Shown one piece after another: positions 34,523 to 44,489 of a stretch of DNA of 44,863 nucleotides (position 1 is its first letter; every line of letters starts with the position of its first letter). The notes beneath the pieces were generated by a model, which had not been told where the DNA came from, made no database searches, and saw nothing but the letters and a program-made list of their open reading frames with translations. The translations under genes were made by a program, and so were the position numbers. The DNA is from Chitinophagaceae bacterium (GTDB lineage: Bacteria; Bacteroidota; Bacteroidia; Chitinophagales; Chitinophagaceae), in the NCBI GenBank assembly GCA_004322425.1, contig SCVJ01000041.1, forward strand, positions 1-44,863. Reading direction: 5' to 3'.

Positions 34523-35629
34523 ATGAGTCGTAAAGGAAAAGTATTAGTAGCCATGAGCGGAGGTATTGACAGTACTGTAACAGCATTGATGTTGCACGAT
34601 GAAGGATATGAAGTGATTGGGATAACGATGAAAACATGGGATTATACATCAAGCGGTGGTAGTAAAAAGGAAACGGGGTGTTGCAATGTTGATAGTTTTA
34701 ATGATGCCCGAAAAGCAGCAGTAGATCATGGATTTCCACATTATATTTTAGATATCCGAGAAGAATTTGGAGGATTTGTTATTGACAATTTTGTTGACGA
34801 GTATTTAGCAGGAAGAACACCCAATCCTTGTGTATTATGTAATACCCATATCAAATGGCGCGCATTATTAAAAAGAGCCGATGCATTGGATTGCGCTTTT
34901 ATTGCAACGGGGCATTATGCTAAAGTTCGCCAACACAGTAACGATAGATTTGTGATAAGTAAAGCGCTAGACGATACGAAAGATCAGAGTTATGCTTTAT
35001 GGGGATTACAACAAGATTTATTAAGCAGAACACTTTTACCGTTAGGGGATTACAAAAAAACTGAAATACGCCAAATGGCATTTGACTATGGCTATCCCGA
35101 ACTTGCTAAAAAAAGCGAGAGCTATGAGATTTGTTTCGTTCCAGACAATGATTATCGTGGATTTTTGAAAAGAAGAGTGGAGGGATTGGAAACCAAACTT
35201 TCCGGAGGAGCATTTATTGACAAATCAGGAACAATAATTGGTAAACATAAGGGATATCCTTTTTATACTATTGGACAACGCAAAGGCTTGGATATTACTT
35301 TTGGAAAACCCATTTATGTTACCAAGATTAATCCCGAAACTAATACGGTAACTCTTGGCGACGAAGAAGATTTAGAACAAAATAATATGGTTGTGAACAA
35401 GTTGAATTTAATAAAATATGATTCCCTTGCGAACGGAATGGAAGCTGTTACAAAAATTCGGTATAAAGACAAGGGATGTTTATCAAACCTATATTTTGAA
35501 AATGGCACACTCAATATTCGCTTTTATGAAAATGTAAAAGGAATTGCACCAGGACAAAGTGCTGTTTTTTATGAAGGGGATGATGTTTTAGGTGGAGGCA
35601 TTATTCAATCAGGAATTCTTAGTAATTAA
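34523..35629 (+). CDS. mnmA: tRNA-specific 2-thiouridylase MnmA
   Basis: A 368-residue enzyme that makes s2U34 in tRNA-Lys, -Glu and -Gln (a tRNA-Gln(TTG) gene is at 16616). The PP-loop is SGGIDS (12-17); the first catalytic Cys lies in NPCVLCN (C106), the second in SYEICFVP. Also visible: TGHYAKVR, GDYKKTEIR and YPFYTIGQRKGL, all family landmarks, followed by the C-terminal beta-barrel. An insert TSSGGSKKETGCCN after residue 41 is typical of the Bacteroidota clade as I recall it. Confidence 0.95.
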   Translation: MSRKGKVLVAMSGGIDSTVTALMLHDEGYEVIGITMKTWDYTSSGGSKKETGCCNVDSFNDARKAAVDHGFPHYILDIREEFGGFVIDNFVDEYLAGRTPNPCVLCNTHIKWRALLKRADALDCAFIATGHYAKVRQHSNDRFVISKALDDTKDQSYALWGLQQDLLSRTLLPLGDYKKTEIRQMAFDYGYPELAKKSESYEICFVPDNDYRGFLKRRVEGLETKLSGGAFIDKSGTIIGKHKGYPFYTIGQRKGLDITFGKPIYVTKINPETNTVTLGDEEDLEQNNMVVNKLNLIKYDSLANGMEAVTKIRYKDKGCLSNLYFENGTLNIRFYENVKGIAPGQSAVFYEGDDVLGGGIIQSGILSN

Positions 35630-35656
35630 GTTAATAGTCGTTCCATCTTTTGTTTC

Positions 35657-35664
35657 TAGATTTG
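35657..35664 (+). promoter_or_regulatory. Candidate -7 box of the lipoprotein/subtilase unit
   Basis: TAGATTTG, matching TAnnTTTG, just after mnmA. It implies transcription from about 35671, close upstream of the proposed lipoprotein start and not near an in-frame TTG at 35910. Confidence 0.5.
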
Positions 35665-35714
35665 ATTGGTTTTTTTGAAAACTCAATTTTTTTTTTCTGA
35701 CACTCACTACATCC

Positions 35715-36464
35715 ATAAAAAACATTTTATTTATCTTTCTTTTAAATGCGCTTATCGGCTGTGAAAGAAAAACGGAAGATTTCAAAACAGAAGCAATTAC
35801 AGATTATTTACCCACGCAAGTAGGAAAATTTATTACATATCGTGTCGATTCAACTGTTTTTACAAACCTTGGAAGAAACGAAGAGACGCACAAATATCAA
35901 ATTAAACATTTGGTTGATGCTCAAATTTTAGACAATACTGGTCGCCCTAGTTTCAGAATAATTCGTACGAGAAGCGATTCATCCGGAACACAAACCTGGG
36001 TTCAAGACGGTACCTATTTTATTACACCGCTTGCTGATCAAGTGGAAGTGATTGAAGATAATTTACGATTTATAAAACTACATCTTCCATTCACTATTAA
36101 TTTTAATTGGAAAGGCAACCGGTATCTTTCTTTAAATCCATTTTCATCAAAGTATTCATTCGACAATGATGATTTTATGAACGACTGGAATTACCGCTAT
36201 CTTCAATTTGATGATTCATTAACAATAGGCAACAAAGTTGTAAAAAATATTTTTACTCTTTCCCACATTGATGAATCGGTAAATGCACCTGTTAGTAACC
36301 TAGCAGCCTATGGAAGTAAAAGTTGGTCAGTAGAAAAGTATAGCAAAAATATTGGATTGGTTTATAAAGAGTTTATTCTTTGGGAATACCAACCAAATAC
36401 GGGTGGAAGTACGGGTTACAAAACAGGATTTGGAGTGAAGCAATGGATCATTAACAATAATTAA
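35715..36464 (+). CDS. Lipoprotein of unknown function; start codon is non-canonical
   Basis: The open frame runs from after a TGA near 35680 to the TAA at 36464 and codes for a complete lipoprotein signal: (M)KNILFIFLLNALIGC, with lipobox LIGC and Cys at 35760-35762. No ATG, GTG or TTG precedes it; candidates are ATA at 35715 or CTG at 35697 (start LTLTTSIKNILF...). A later TTG at 35910 would remove the signal. The mature part starts ERKTEDFKTEAITDYLPTQ then VGKFITYRVDST, similar to Bacteroidota lipoproteins of unknown role that I recall, and ends in WIINNN. The subtilase gene follows 43 bases later on the same strand. A sequence error at the start codon is possible. Confidence 0.6.
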   Translation: MKNILFIFLLNALIGCERKTEDFKTEAITDYLPTQVGKFITYRVDSTVFTNLGRNEETHKYQIKHLVDAQILDNTGRPSFRIIRTRSDSSGTQTWVQDGTYFITPLADQVEVIEDNLRFIKLHLPFTINFNWKGNRYLSLNPFSSKYSFDNDDFMNDWNYRYLQFDDSLTIGNKVVKNIFTLSHIDESVNAPVSNLAAYGSKSWSVEKYSKNIGLVYKEFILWEYQPNTGGSTGYKTGFGVKQWIINNN

Positions 36465-36507
36465 TTGACAACTAAAACTTACTTTCATTTTTTCAAACCA
36501 TACTCTA

Positions 36508-38463
36508 ATGAAAAAAATTGTACTACTTATTTTTACGCTTTTCCTTTTTCTACATTCCGAAGCACAACTGAATCGTTATGTGATAAAGTTTTCGCATAAA
36601 GGAAGTAATCCATTTTCCATTTCAAACCCTTCTTCTTTTCTTACTTCGAGAGCCATCAATCGTAGAACAAAGTACAATCTAACTATCGACAGTACGGATC
36701 TCCCTATTACTCCACGATTTCTGGATAGTATTAGAAATACACCCAATGTTACCGTACTCAATAAATCAAAATGGTTAAACCTTGTAGTAATTTTTACCAC
36801 AGATCCGGCTGCTCTCACAAAAATAAATTCCTTTCCTTTTGTACAATCTGTTAACACAATTGCGGCTAGAGTAGTAAGTGAAAATGCAACACTTCATCCA
36901 AAATTTCAAGAAGAAACAATTCAAGCCACCGGCAATTTACTTTCATCGAGAACTGAAAACACAACTATAAATTATGGACAAACATTTGGACAAATAAATT
37001 TTCATAACGGTCAATTCCTTCACGACCGAGGATTTCAAGGAGAAGGAATGATTTTGGCGATGTTAGATGCTGGTTATCTTTCGTATAAAACAAATCCAGC
37101 ATTTGACAGTATTCGTATCAACAACCAAATAATTGGAGAATGGAATTTTGTTGGCAATGCTCAAAACACAGATGCTTATCATGGACATGGAATGAACTGC
37201 CTTTCTACAATTGCAGCAAATCGCCCGGGATTAATGGTAGGAACCGCACCGCATGCAAAATTTTGGTTATTTATTTCCGAAGATGTTTTTAGCGAATATC
37301 CAATTGAAGAAGTAAACTGGGCTGCAGCTGCTGAATATTCCGATAGTGTGGGAGCAGATATAATTTCTTCATCGCTCGGTTATCAAGATTTTGACAACCC
37401 AATTTTTGATCATCTTTATCCCGACAGAAATGGCAATACTTCCATAGTTACAAAGGCGGCCGATCTTGCTGCTAAAAAGGGTATGATTGTTATGAATAGT
37501 GCCGGCAATTATGGTGGATTTGCTGATCAACGAAAATATATCTCTTGTCCAGCCGATGGAGATAGTGTAGTGGCTGTTGGTGCAACTAATGTTGGAGGTG
37601 GAATTGCAAATTTTTCTAGTTGGGGACCGAACTCTGCCGGAAAGATAAAGCCCAATGTGGTTTCTGTGGGACAGGGAACCATTATTGCAAACAGCATAGG
37701 AAATCCAGTTTCAGGAAATGGAACTTCGTTTTCAAATCCTAATATGGCAGGATTAGTTACTTGTCTTTGGGGTGCATTTCCAGAATATAGTAATATGAAA
37801 ATTATTGATGCTTTACAACGAAGTGCTCACAAATTTTCTTCACCCGACGATCGTTTTGGCTATGGGATTCCCAATATGCGAACAGCCTATTATTTATTAA
37901 AACAAGATAAAAGTCGTCAACAGTTTGGTGCAAGCGGATGGTTTAGGGCCACACCGAATCCATTTACAACACAAATAGATGCTGCTTTTATTGCAGACAA
38001 TTCCGGAACAATTAAACTTTATTTAAAAAATATTTCAGGTATTGCATTGGATAGTGTAAGTTTTATTAGCGATTCACTCGATTATAAAACTCATAGCTTT
38101 TTAAATCTCGGCGGATTGCCAGCAGGTTATTATTCAGTTCAATATAAAAGTATTTCGAAAGATAGTAGTATTACTTTAACAAAAGGCGCCGACCTATTTG
38201 CAAAAGATTGGATTAAGGTTTTTCCAAATCCTTTTAGCAATCAGATTTATATTTATTTGAAAGCGCCTCAAAAAGGAACTGCTATGATAAGCCTTTTCGA
38301 CAGTAAAGGAAGTTTGATAGAAAATAAAACAATGATAATGGCACAGCAAGGAAACATTTATTATTTGGAATTTTCAAAGACAAATAAATTAAGTCGTGCT
38401 ATTTATACAGTACATTATAATGATGGAACAAATAAAAGAAGTATCAAACTTTTGAAGAAGTAA
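36508..38463 (+). CDS. Secreted S8 (subtilisin-like) protease with T9SS sorting modules
   Basis: A 651-residue protein with signal peptide MKKIVLLIFTLFLFLHSEAQ, a prodomain-like region, and a subtilisin domain with D187 (LAMLDAGY), H227 (YHGHGMN) and S407 (GNGTSFSNP) as triad; MNSAGNYGG holds the oxyanion Asn. The canonical HGTH is HGMN and GTSMA is GTSFS, common changes in this clade. After the domain there are two successive PNPF modules, near residues 482 (ATPNPF) and 572 (VFPNPF), the latter ending in a basic tail SIKLLKK, as in type A sorting domains. It is a likely cargo of the PorV/C25 machinery. Its 3' end overlaps the convergent rsmB-like gene by 20 bases. Confidence 0.88.
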   Translation: MKKIVLLIFTLFLFLHSEAQLNRYVIKFSHKGSNPFSISNPSSFLTSRAINRRTKYNLTIDSTDLPITPRFLDSIRNTPNVTVLNKSKWLNLVVIFTTDPAALTKINSFPFVQSVNTIAARVVSENATLHPKFQEETIQATGNLLSSRTENTTINYGQTFGQINFHNGQFLHDRGFQGEGMILAMLDAGYLSYKTNPAFDSIRINNQIIGEWNFVGNAQNTDAYHGHGMNCLSTIAANRPGLMVGTAPHAKFWLFISEDVFSEYPIEEVNWAAAAEYSDSVGADIISSSLGYQDFDNPIFDHLYPDRNGNTSIVTKAADLAAKKGMIVMNSAGNYGGFADQRKYISCPADGDSVVAVGATNVGGGIANFSSWGPNSAGKIKPNVVSVGQGTIIANSIGNPVSGNGTSFSNPNMAGLVTCLWGAFPEYSNMKIIDALQRSAHKFSSPDDRFGYGIPNMRTAYYLLKQDKSRQQFGASGWFRATPNPFTTQIDAAFIADNSGTIKLYLKNISGIALDSVSFISDSLDYKTHSFLNLGGLPAGYYSVQYKSISKDSSITLTKGADLFAKDWIKVFPNPFSNQIYIYLKAPQKGTAMISLFDSKGSLIENKTMIMAQQGNIYYLEFSKTNKLSRAIYTVHYNDGTNKRSIKLLKK

Positions 38464-39619
38464 ACAATGCAGCAAAAAGAGTATCTGCTTTTATTTCATA
38501 CCCTTTTAGAAATTCGGTTTTTACTAACTGTAGGTTAAATTTTTCTTGAATGAATTTTACGATCTGCTCATTTTCTTCTTTAAAAATTGAACAAGTACTA
38601 TACAAAAAATATCCCTCAGTTGCTAATTGAGCAGCCGCATTGGAAACAATTTTTCGTTGCAAACTTGCAAAATATTCAATTTTATCTTTTTCAAAATAGT
38701 ACAATTGTTCAGGAGTTCTACTCCATGTTCCGCTACCAGTACAAGGGACATCAGCAAGTATAAAATTATATTTTTTGTCAGTTGATTTTGGTGGTTTTGT
38801 AAGATCAGAAACGAAAGAATGATAATCAACAATTTCTGCAACTCGAAAACGCTGCTTTAGATTTTCCAGAATTGACTTTCTCACATCGGAGACAGTACTA
38901 TTTATTTTTGGATTGATATCAAACGCCATAATCGATTTACCACCACTACCCGCACAGCAATCCCAAAATGTTGTTTCGGAATTGAGCTTAGAAATTCCAT
39001 CCTGAATAAGCCGACTTGTTTGTTGCGAATTATAATCTTGAATTACAACATCTTTATCCAAATCAAAGTAAAGATCTACCCTAAAACTATTGGGCAGCCG
39101 AATGGAAAAAGGCGGAATAAGTTCATACTTTACTTTTAATTCATCCAATTTTTCAATAATTTTTTCATTGCATCCTGGCCTTATTCGAATAAAAAGATCG
39201 GGTTGAACTAAAAATGATTCCGCATATTTTTCAAAGTCAATGTCCTCACTCAATTCTTCTTTCCATGGAAAAATATCATTAAAAGAAATGGAAAGATTCA
39301 AAAAAGAAATTTTCTGATCAAAACTCAGTCCTACTTTTTCATTCCAATTAGGTTTTAATGCTGCAAGCAATTCATTCGATTCAGTGGAACATAAAAAAAG
39401 ACCTACTAACACTTTTTCTTCAGTAGAAGAATTTAAAATTAATTTTCCAAGTCTAAAAAAACAATAACACAAATGACTGATTTGCTTTCTGTCTTTCGAT
39501 CCAAATTTTTTATTCTCAGAAAAATATTTTTTGAGGTATACTGCAATCGGTACTAATCCATCGTAAGTACTACAAAGTCGAACAGCAGAATTTAAGTGCG
39601 AATAAAAACGAGATTGCAT
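38444..39619 (-). CDS. rsmB: RsmB/NOP-family rRNA m5C methyltransferase
   Basis: A 391-residue SAM-dependent enzyme, probably making m5C in 16S rRNA. The C-terminal methyltransferase core has FWDCCAGSGGKSIMAFDI for SAM, the ADVPCTGSGTWSRTPE motif and YSTCSIFKEENE; both the PC and TC cysteines needed for catalysis and release are present. The N-terminal 130 residues are a divergent NusB-like region. Bacteroidota members are often annotated only as RsmB/NOP family, so the exact nucleotide is unsure. It converges with the subtilase and lies downstream of sucA-sucB, 51 bases after sucB. Confidence 0.82.
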   Translation of the reverse strand: MQSRFYSHLNSAVRLCSTYDGLVPIAVYLKKYFSENKKFGSKDRKQISHLCYCFFRLGKLILNSSTEEKVLVGLFLCSTESNELLAALKPNWNEKVGLSFDQKISFLNLSISFNDIFPWKEELSEDIDFEKYAESFLVQPDLFIRIRPGCNEKIIEKLDELKVKYELIPPFSIRLPNSFRVDLYFDLDKDVVIQDYNSQQTSRLIQDGISKLNSETTFWDCCAGSGGKSIMAFDINPKINSTVSDVRKSILENLKQRFRVAEIVDYHSFVSDLTKPPKSTDKKYNFILADVPCTGSGTWSRTPEQLYYFEKDKIEYFASLQRKIVSNAAAQLATEGYFLYSTCSIFKEENEQIVKFIQEKFNLQLVKTEFLKGYEIKADTLFAALFTSSKV

Positions 39620-39670
39620 TGGTTTCTTTTCTTCAAAAATTGAAAATATCGTAAATACATTAAAACAAAA

Positions 39671-40882
39671 CTACAACTCCAATAAAGCTTTTACGGGATC
39701 AACTCCGATAAATAATTGTTCGGGATTTTCCAACAGTTCTTTTACTCGTACTAAAAAACTTACTGATTCTCTTCCATCAATTATTCGATGATCGTAGCTC
39801 AAAGCCAAGTACATCATTGGTTTCACCACTACTTGTCCATTTTTTGCAATTGGTCTTTCTTCAATTTTATGCATTCCTAATATTGCCGATTGAGGTGCAT
39901 TAATTATGGGTGTGCTTAATAATGAACCGAAAACTCCACCATTGGTTATTGTAAAAGTTCCTCCTTGTAATTCGTTCATCGTTAACTTATTTTCCCTTGC
40001 TTTATTTGCAAGTGCTGCAACATTTTTTTCAATTTCAGCCATACTTAAACTTTCAGCATTTCGAATAACTGGAACTGTTAATCCACGAGGCGTGGAAACT
40101 GCAATGGAAATATCGCAATAATCATGATAAATAATATTATCACCATTGATATATGCATTTACTGTTGGCCATTCTTTCAACGCATAACAACTTGCTTTTA
40201 CAAAAAAACTCATAAATCCGAGTCCAACACCATGAGTTTCTTTAAACTTATCCTTGTATTGATTTCGAATTTCCATAACATGCTTCATGTTCACTTCATT
40301 AAAAGTGGTGAGCATGGCTGTTGTGTTCTTCGCTTCTACCAATCTTCGGGAAATTGTTTTACGAAGACTACTCATCTTTTCCTGCTTCTCAGTTCTCGCA
40401 TTCAACTCAGTTTTATCAGAATGTTTCGATTTATTTAATGCTGCCAAAACATCTTCCTTCAATATTTTTCCCTGAGGGCCGGAAGGAATAAATTTAGTAG
40501 AATCTAATTTTTTATCGGCTATAATAGCTGCTGCAACTGGTGATGTTTTTACATCAACAATTGGTTGCAACTCTTTAATATTTATTTTATTTTCTTGTAA
40601 ATGAATTTTTTCATTTTTCGAATCACTTGATGTGTCGATAGGTTTTACCGCTTTTTCGTCAATCTGGGCCATTATATCTCCAACTTTTAATGAATCACCT
40701 TCGAGAACTAAAGTTGACAAGATTCCGGCTTTTTCTGCAGTTACTTCAAACGTTGCTTTTTCGCTTTCCAACTCAGCGATTATCTCGTCTTGATTAACAT
40801 ATTCATTATTAACTTTTATCCATTTCAACAACGTGACTTCTGTAATAGATTCACCAACCGTAGGAATTTTTATTTCAATCAT
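39671..40882 (-). CDS. sucB: Dihydrolipoamide succinyltransferase (E2 of 2-oxoglutarate dehydrogenase)
   Basis: A 403-residue E2. The lipoyl domain (1-75) has the lipoylated lysine K42 in ESEKATFE; a peripheral subunit-binding domain follows the linker ([33 protein letters not shown]), and the catalytic domain ends in [19 protein letters not shown] with the active His and Asp. It transfers the succinyl group from E1 to CoA in the TCA cycle. The sucA gene precedes it by 13 bases; the E3 gene is not in the window. Confidence 0.94.
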   Translation of the reverse strand: MIEIKIPTVGESITEVTLLKWIKVNNEYVNQDEIIAELESEKATFEVTAEKAGILSTLVLEGDSLKVGDIMAQIDEKAVKPIDTSSDSKNEKIHLQENKINIKELQPIVDVKTSPVAAAIIADKKLDSTKFIPSGPQGKILKEDVLAALNKSKHSDKTELNARTEKQEKMSSLRKTISRRLVEAKNTTAMLTTFNEVNMKHVMEIRNQYKDKFKETHGVGLGFMSFFVKASCYALKEWPTVNAYINGDNIIYHDYCDISIAVSTPRGLTVPVIRNAESLSMAEIEKNVAALANKARENKLTMNELQGGTFTITNGGVFGSLLSTPIINAPQSAILGMHKIEERPIAKNGQVVVKPMMYLALSYDHRIIDGRESVSFLVRVKELLENPEQLFIGVDPVKALLEL

Positions 40883-40895
40883 AAATTATTTTTTT

Positions 40896-43640
40896 TTACA
40901 AACTGAATGCTAATTCTATAATTTCTTTTTGTTCTTGTGCGTGAACTTTGGCGTAGCCAGTTGCAACGGCTGCGGAGTTTTGTCTGCTGATGATTTTAAA
41001 ATTGAAACTATTGAGATTCATTTTCAAATATGAGGCAGCGCCCATATTTAAAGGTTCTTCCTGAACCCAGAACCAATTTGCATTATTGTATTTTTTATGC
41101 AAATCTTCAATTTGCACTGTGGGTAAAGGATACAATTGTTCTATTCGAATAATAACAATATCTGTCCTATTTTCTTTTTGTTGTTTTTCAGCTAATTCAA
41201 AATAAATTTTCCCTGAACAGAATAATACTTTAATCACTTTGGCAACATCTGCGTTTACATCATCAATCACCTCTTCAAATTTATTGGTGATAAATTTATC
41301 AATTTTAGAATAGGTGGCAGGATTTCGAAGATTAACTTTTGGTGAAAAATTTATCATTGGTTTTCGGAAAGGCCAAGCAAGTTGTCTCCTTAAAGCATGA
41401 AATAAATTTGCAGCAGTAGTAATATTTGTAACAACCATATTTAACTCGGCACATAATTGCAAAAAGCGCTCCAACCTTGCACTACTGTGCTCGGGCCCTT
41501 GTCCCTCAAATCCATGTGGAAGGAGTAATGTAATAGCATTCATCCTATTCCACTTTTGTTCTCCCGCAGCAATAAATTGATCAATGATTGTTTGCGCTCC
41601 ATTGCTAAAATCACCAAACTGCGCTTCCCATAAAACAAGAGCATTCGGATTGGCCAACGAATAGCCATATTCAAATCCCAACACGCCATATTCACTTAAT
41701 AAAGAATTATAAATTCTAAAATTACCATTTGTGTTAGGAATATTGTTTAGTCTATTGAAAGCCGTGTCGTTATTTTCATCGCGCAACACAGCGTGTCGGT
41801 GACTGAATGTTCCTCTTTTTACATCCTGTCCACTCAAGCGAACATCCTTACCTTCTAAAAGTAAACTTCCATAAGCCAATAACTCAGCAGTTGCCCAATC
41901 AATTTTTTGTTCTACTTCAAAAAGTTTGATTTTATCTTTTATTATTTTTTCAACTTTTTTTAATGGCTTTAAATTTTCTGGCCATTTCATAATTGAAGAA
42001 AATATTGTTTTAAAATTTTCTTGCGTAATTGATGTGTCGGGTGAAATTTCAAAATCTTGGATAGTGGCTTTACGCAAGCTTTTCCACCATAGTTCCGGTT
42101 GCTGATAATGATATGGCAATGGATTTTGTTTTATTTCCTCCAACCGTTCTTGCAAATCAGACCAGAATTTTTTCTCCATTTCCTGAACCAATTCCTTCGC
42201 ATCTGCATCACCACTTTCCAATAAATATTTTACATACACTTCTCTTGGATTAGGATGTTTGTCAATCATAGAATACAATCGAGGTTGTGTAAATTTCGGA
42301 TCGTCACCCTCGTTATGCCCATGCCTACGATAACAAACCATGTCAACAAAAATATCTGAATGAAATTTTTGTCGATACTGAGTAGCAATTTCTACACATC
42401 TCACAACTGCTTCCGGGTCATCTCCATTTACGTGCAAGACAGGCGCTTGAACAGTTGCCGCAATTGAAGTGCTGTAGTCAGAACTTCTTGCATCGTCGAA
42501 ATCTGTAGTAAATCCTATTTGATTGTTAATAATAAAATGGATAGTTCCTCCGGAATGATATCCTTCTAAATGACTCATCTGCAAAATTTCATATACAATT
42601 CCTTGCCCAGCAATTGACGCATCGCCATGTATTAAAATAGGAAGTATTTTATCGAAATTATTTTCATAAAGAACATCCACTTTTGCTCTTGCAAATCCAA
42701 CTACAACTGGGTTAACAGCTTCGAGATGAGAAGGATTTGGCATTAATTTTAGATAAACAATTTTATCATCACTCATTTTTAATTCACTTCCAAAACCCAT
42801 GTGATATTTAACATCACCGCTTCCCATTGTTTGGTCTATTTTGGCTGTGCCTTCAAATTCGCTAAAAATTTGTTCATAGGTTTTTCCCATGATATTCGCA
42901 AGAACATTCAATCTGCCGCGATGTGCCATACCAATTACAACTTCTTGAACATCGAGATGCGAAGCATTAGTAATGATTGCATCAAGAGCAGCGATGGTGG
43001 TTTCGCCACCTTCCAACGAAAATCTTTTTTGCCCTACATATTTTGTATGGAGAAACTTTTCAAATATTACACCTTGATTTAGCTTTTCTAAAATGCGTCT
43101 GCGTTTTTCAATGGGAAAAACAGTTTGCGATTTATTTTCAATTGCTTCAATCAACCAATCTGATTTTTCTTTTTCTCTTATGTAACTAAACTCAATACCA
43201 ATATTTGATGAATACGTTTTATTTAATTTTGAAAGGATAGTCTTAAGTGTAGCTACTCCTAGCCCAATAAAATTACCAGCATAAAAAAATTGATCCAAGT
43301 CTGTTTCATCTAACCCAAAATTTCGAAATTCTAAGTTTGCATTTCTTTCCTTTCTTTTTCGAATGGGATTAGTAGAAGCAAGAAGATGACCTTTTTGTCG
43401 ATACTCCAAAATCATTCGATACACTTCCAACTCTTTAACCAAATTATATTCTTGAAAATTGTTTTTACTGGTTATTTCGTTTTGAGAAAACTCGGTATTG
43501 CAGTTTGTCAAAGCAAAATCAAACCCTTCAAAAAATTTTTTGTACTCTTCGTCGATAGAACTTGGATTGTTTAAAAAATCGGAATATAGTTTTTCAATAA
43601 ATTGTGGATCCTGTGCAGTGATGTATTGAAAATCTTTCAT
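40896..43640 (-). CDS. sucA: 2-oxoglutarate dehydrogenase E1 component
   Basis: A 914-residue thiamine diphosphate-dependent decarboxylase. Start taken at ATG 43638-43640 (MKDFQYITAQDPQFIEKLYS), since the further upstream frame shows no homology-like content. Landmarks: the N-terminal E2-binding region, GMAHRGRLNVLANIMGK, HLEAVNPVVVG, the ThDP site GDASIAGQGIVYE with NNQIGFTT, and HGFEGQGPEHSSARLERFL in the transketolase part. Together with sucB it forms the OGDH core. A near-match -7 box (GATATTTG, one mismatch) lies 29 bases upstream. Confidence 0.95.
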   Translation of the reverse strand: MKDFQYITAQDPQFIEKLYSDFLNNPSSIDEEYKKFFEGFDFALTNCNTEFSQNEITSKNNFQEYNLVKELEVYRMILEYRQKGHLLASTNPIRKRKERNANLEFRNFGLDETDLDQFFYAGNFIGLGVATLKTILSKLNKTYSSNIGIEFSYIREKEKSDWLIEAIENKSQTVFPIEKRRRILEKLNQGVIFEKFLHTKYVGQKRFSLEGGETTIAALDAIITNASHLDVQEVVIGMAHRGRLNVLANIMGKTYEQIFSEFEGTAKIDQTMGSGDVKYHMGFGSELKMSDDKIVYLKLMPNPSHLEAVNPVVVGFARAKVDVLYENNFDKILPILIHGDASIAGQGIVYEILQMSHLEGYHSGGTIHFIINNQIGFTTDFDDARSSDYSTSIAATVQAPVLHVNGDDPEAVVRCVEIATQYRQKFHSDIFVDMVCYRRHGHNEGDDPKFTQPRLYSMIDKHPNPREVYVKYLLESGDADAKELVQEMEKKFWSDLQERLEEIKQNPLPYHYQQPELWWKSLRKATIQDFEISPDTSITQENFKTIFSSIMKWPENLKPLKKVEKIIKDKIKLFEVEQKIDWATAELLAYGSLLLEGKDVRLSGQDVKRGTFSHRHAVLRDENNDTAFNRLNNIPNTNGNFRIYNSLLSEYGVLGFEYGYSLANPNALVLWEAQFGDFSNGAQTIIDQFIAAGEQKWNRMNAITLLLPHGFEGQGPEHSSARLERFLQLCAELNMVVTNITTAANLFHALRRQLAWPFRKPMINFSPKVNLRNPATYSKIDKFITNKFEEVIDDVNADVAKVIKVLFCSGKIYFELAEKQQKENRTDIVIIRIEQLYPLPTVQIEDLHKKYNNANWFWVQEEPLNMGAASYLKMNLNSFNFKIISRQNSAAVATGYAKVHAQEQKEIIELAFSL

Positions 43641-43794
43641 TGTAATAAAAGGAAGAATTTGGGGACGCAAATATCCTACAATTATTTGATAAAAGCTTGT
43701 TACATAAGGGAAAATCAATTGTTTTTACTGATGATTATAAACTCACTTTAACCCTTTAACTTCAATAAAAATCTAAAAATAGATAGATTCCGTT

Positions 43795-43825
43795 TTGGAA
43801 TTTATAACACAGACACGTACCTTTG
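43795..43825 (+). promoter_or_regulatory. Promoter of rpsT
   Basis: TACCTTTG (43818-43825) with TTG at 43795-43797, 20 bases apart, a full Bacteroidota-type promoter 34 bases before the rpsT ATG. No SD is present between them. Confidence 0.75.
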
Positions 43826-43859
43826 CCACCCAATTTTTAAAGCATTAAAATTTCTTATA

Positions 43860-44114
43860 ATGGCCAATCATAAAGCAACAAAAAAAGATGTTCGCCAATC
43901 AGCTAAACGTCGCGAAAGAAATAGATATAATGGTAAAACCACCCGAAATGCAATTCGTGATTTAAATGCTGTAACTGATAAAAAAATAGCATTAGAAAAA
44001 ACTCCTGCCGTAATTGCCTTAATTGATAAGTTGGCTAAAAAAGGGGTTATACATAAAAACAAAGCCGCTAATTTAAAAAGCGGATTAGTATTAAGAACAG
44101 CTAAGCTTAGCTAA
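43860..44114 (+). CDS. rpsT: 30S ribosomal protein bS20
   Basis: An 84-residue, very basic three-helix protein: MANHKATKKDVRQSAKRRER, then RNAIRDLNAVTDKK and a C-terminal KKGVIHKNKAANLKSGL helix, the normal bS20 pattern. It binds 16S rRNA early in 30S assembly. It has its own promoter and terminator, so it is a single-gene unit, and it stands next to the end of an rRNA operon on the other strand. Confidence 0.96.
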   Translation: MANHKATKKDVRQSAKRRERNRYNGKTTRNAIRDLNAVTDKKIALEKTPAVIALIDKLAKKGVIHKNKAANLKSGLVLRTAKLS

Positions 44115-44139
44115 TAATATTTATACGATTTTACTTTTT

Positions 44140-44165
44140 AAGGCATTCCTTTTGGGATGCCTTTT
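44140..44165 (+). terminator. Intrinsic terminator after rpsT
   Basis: Stem AAGGCATTCC/GGGATGCCTT (one T-G pair) with a four-T loop, running into T residues, 25 bases past the rpsT stop. Confidence 0.85.
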
Positions 44166-44256
44166 TAGTTTTTATTACTTCAACCTTTTTTTTGAATTAG
44201 ATCGAAACAGTACGATGCTTTTAATCTGAATTCATTGTATCAAATTTCTACAAAAT

Positions 44257-44290
44257 AAAAAAGCCTTCCAGAATTAACTGAAAGGCTTTT
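44257..44290 (-). terminator. Terminator of the rRNA operon
   Basis: Minus-strand hairpin AAAAGCCTTTCAG/CTGGAAGGCTTTT (13 bp, one wobble pair, six-base loop) followed by T residues, seven bases past the 3' end of 5S rRNA. Confidence 0.9.
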
Positions 44291-44296
44291 AATAAA

Positions 44297-44407
44297 TATG
44301 GCAGCTACCTACTCTTCCGCATTGTGGTGCAGTACCATCGGCCATGAGGGGCTTAACTACTCTGTTCGGTATGGGAAAAGGTGAACCCCCTCGGCAAAAC
44401 CACCATA
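44297..44407 (-). rRNA. rrf: 5S ribosomal RNA
   Basis: About 111 bases on the minus strand. Helix I pairs TATGGTGGT with GCTGCCATA. The conserved core CCCATACCGAACAGAG and AAGCCCCTCATGGCCGATGG are present. The ends are set from the helix I pairing and may be off by a base or two. It follows 23S rRNA by about 80 bases. Confidence 0.94.
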
Positions 44408-44489
44408 AGAAAATGGCTGTTTACAATAAGTAAACGGCATAATAATGTCATATTGGGTATGTTAGAAAGTATCTAAGAAAAAAAAAAAT

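Noticed and set aside
35910-36464. TTG at 35910 as the start of the lipoprotein
   Set aside because: It would discard an in-frame signal peptide with a perfect lipobox and leave a 240-base gap behind the predicted promoter.
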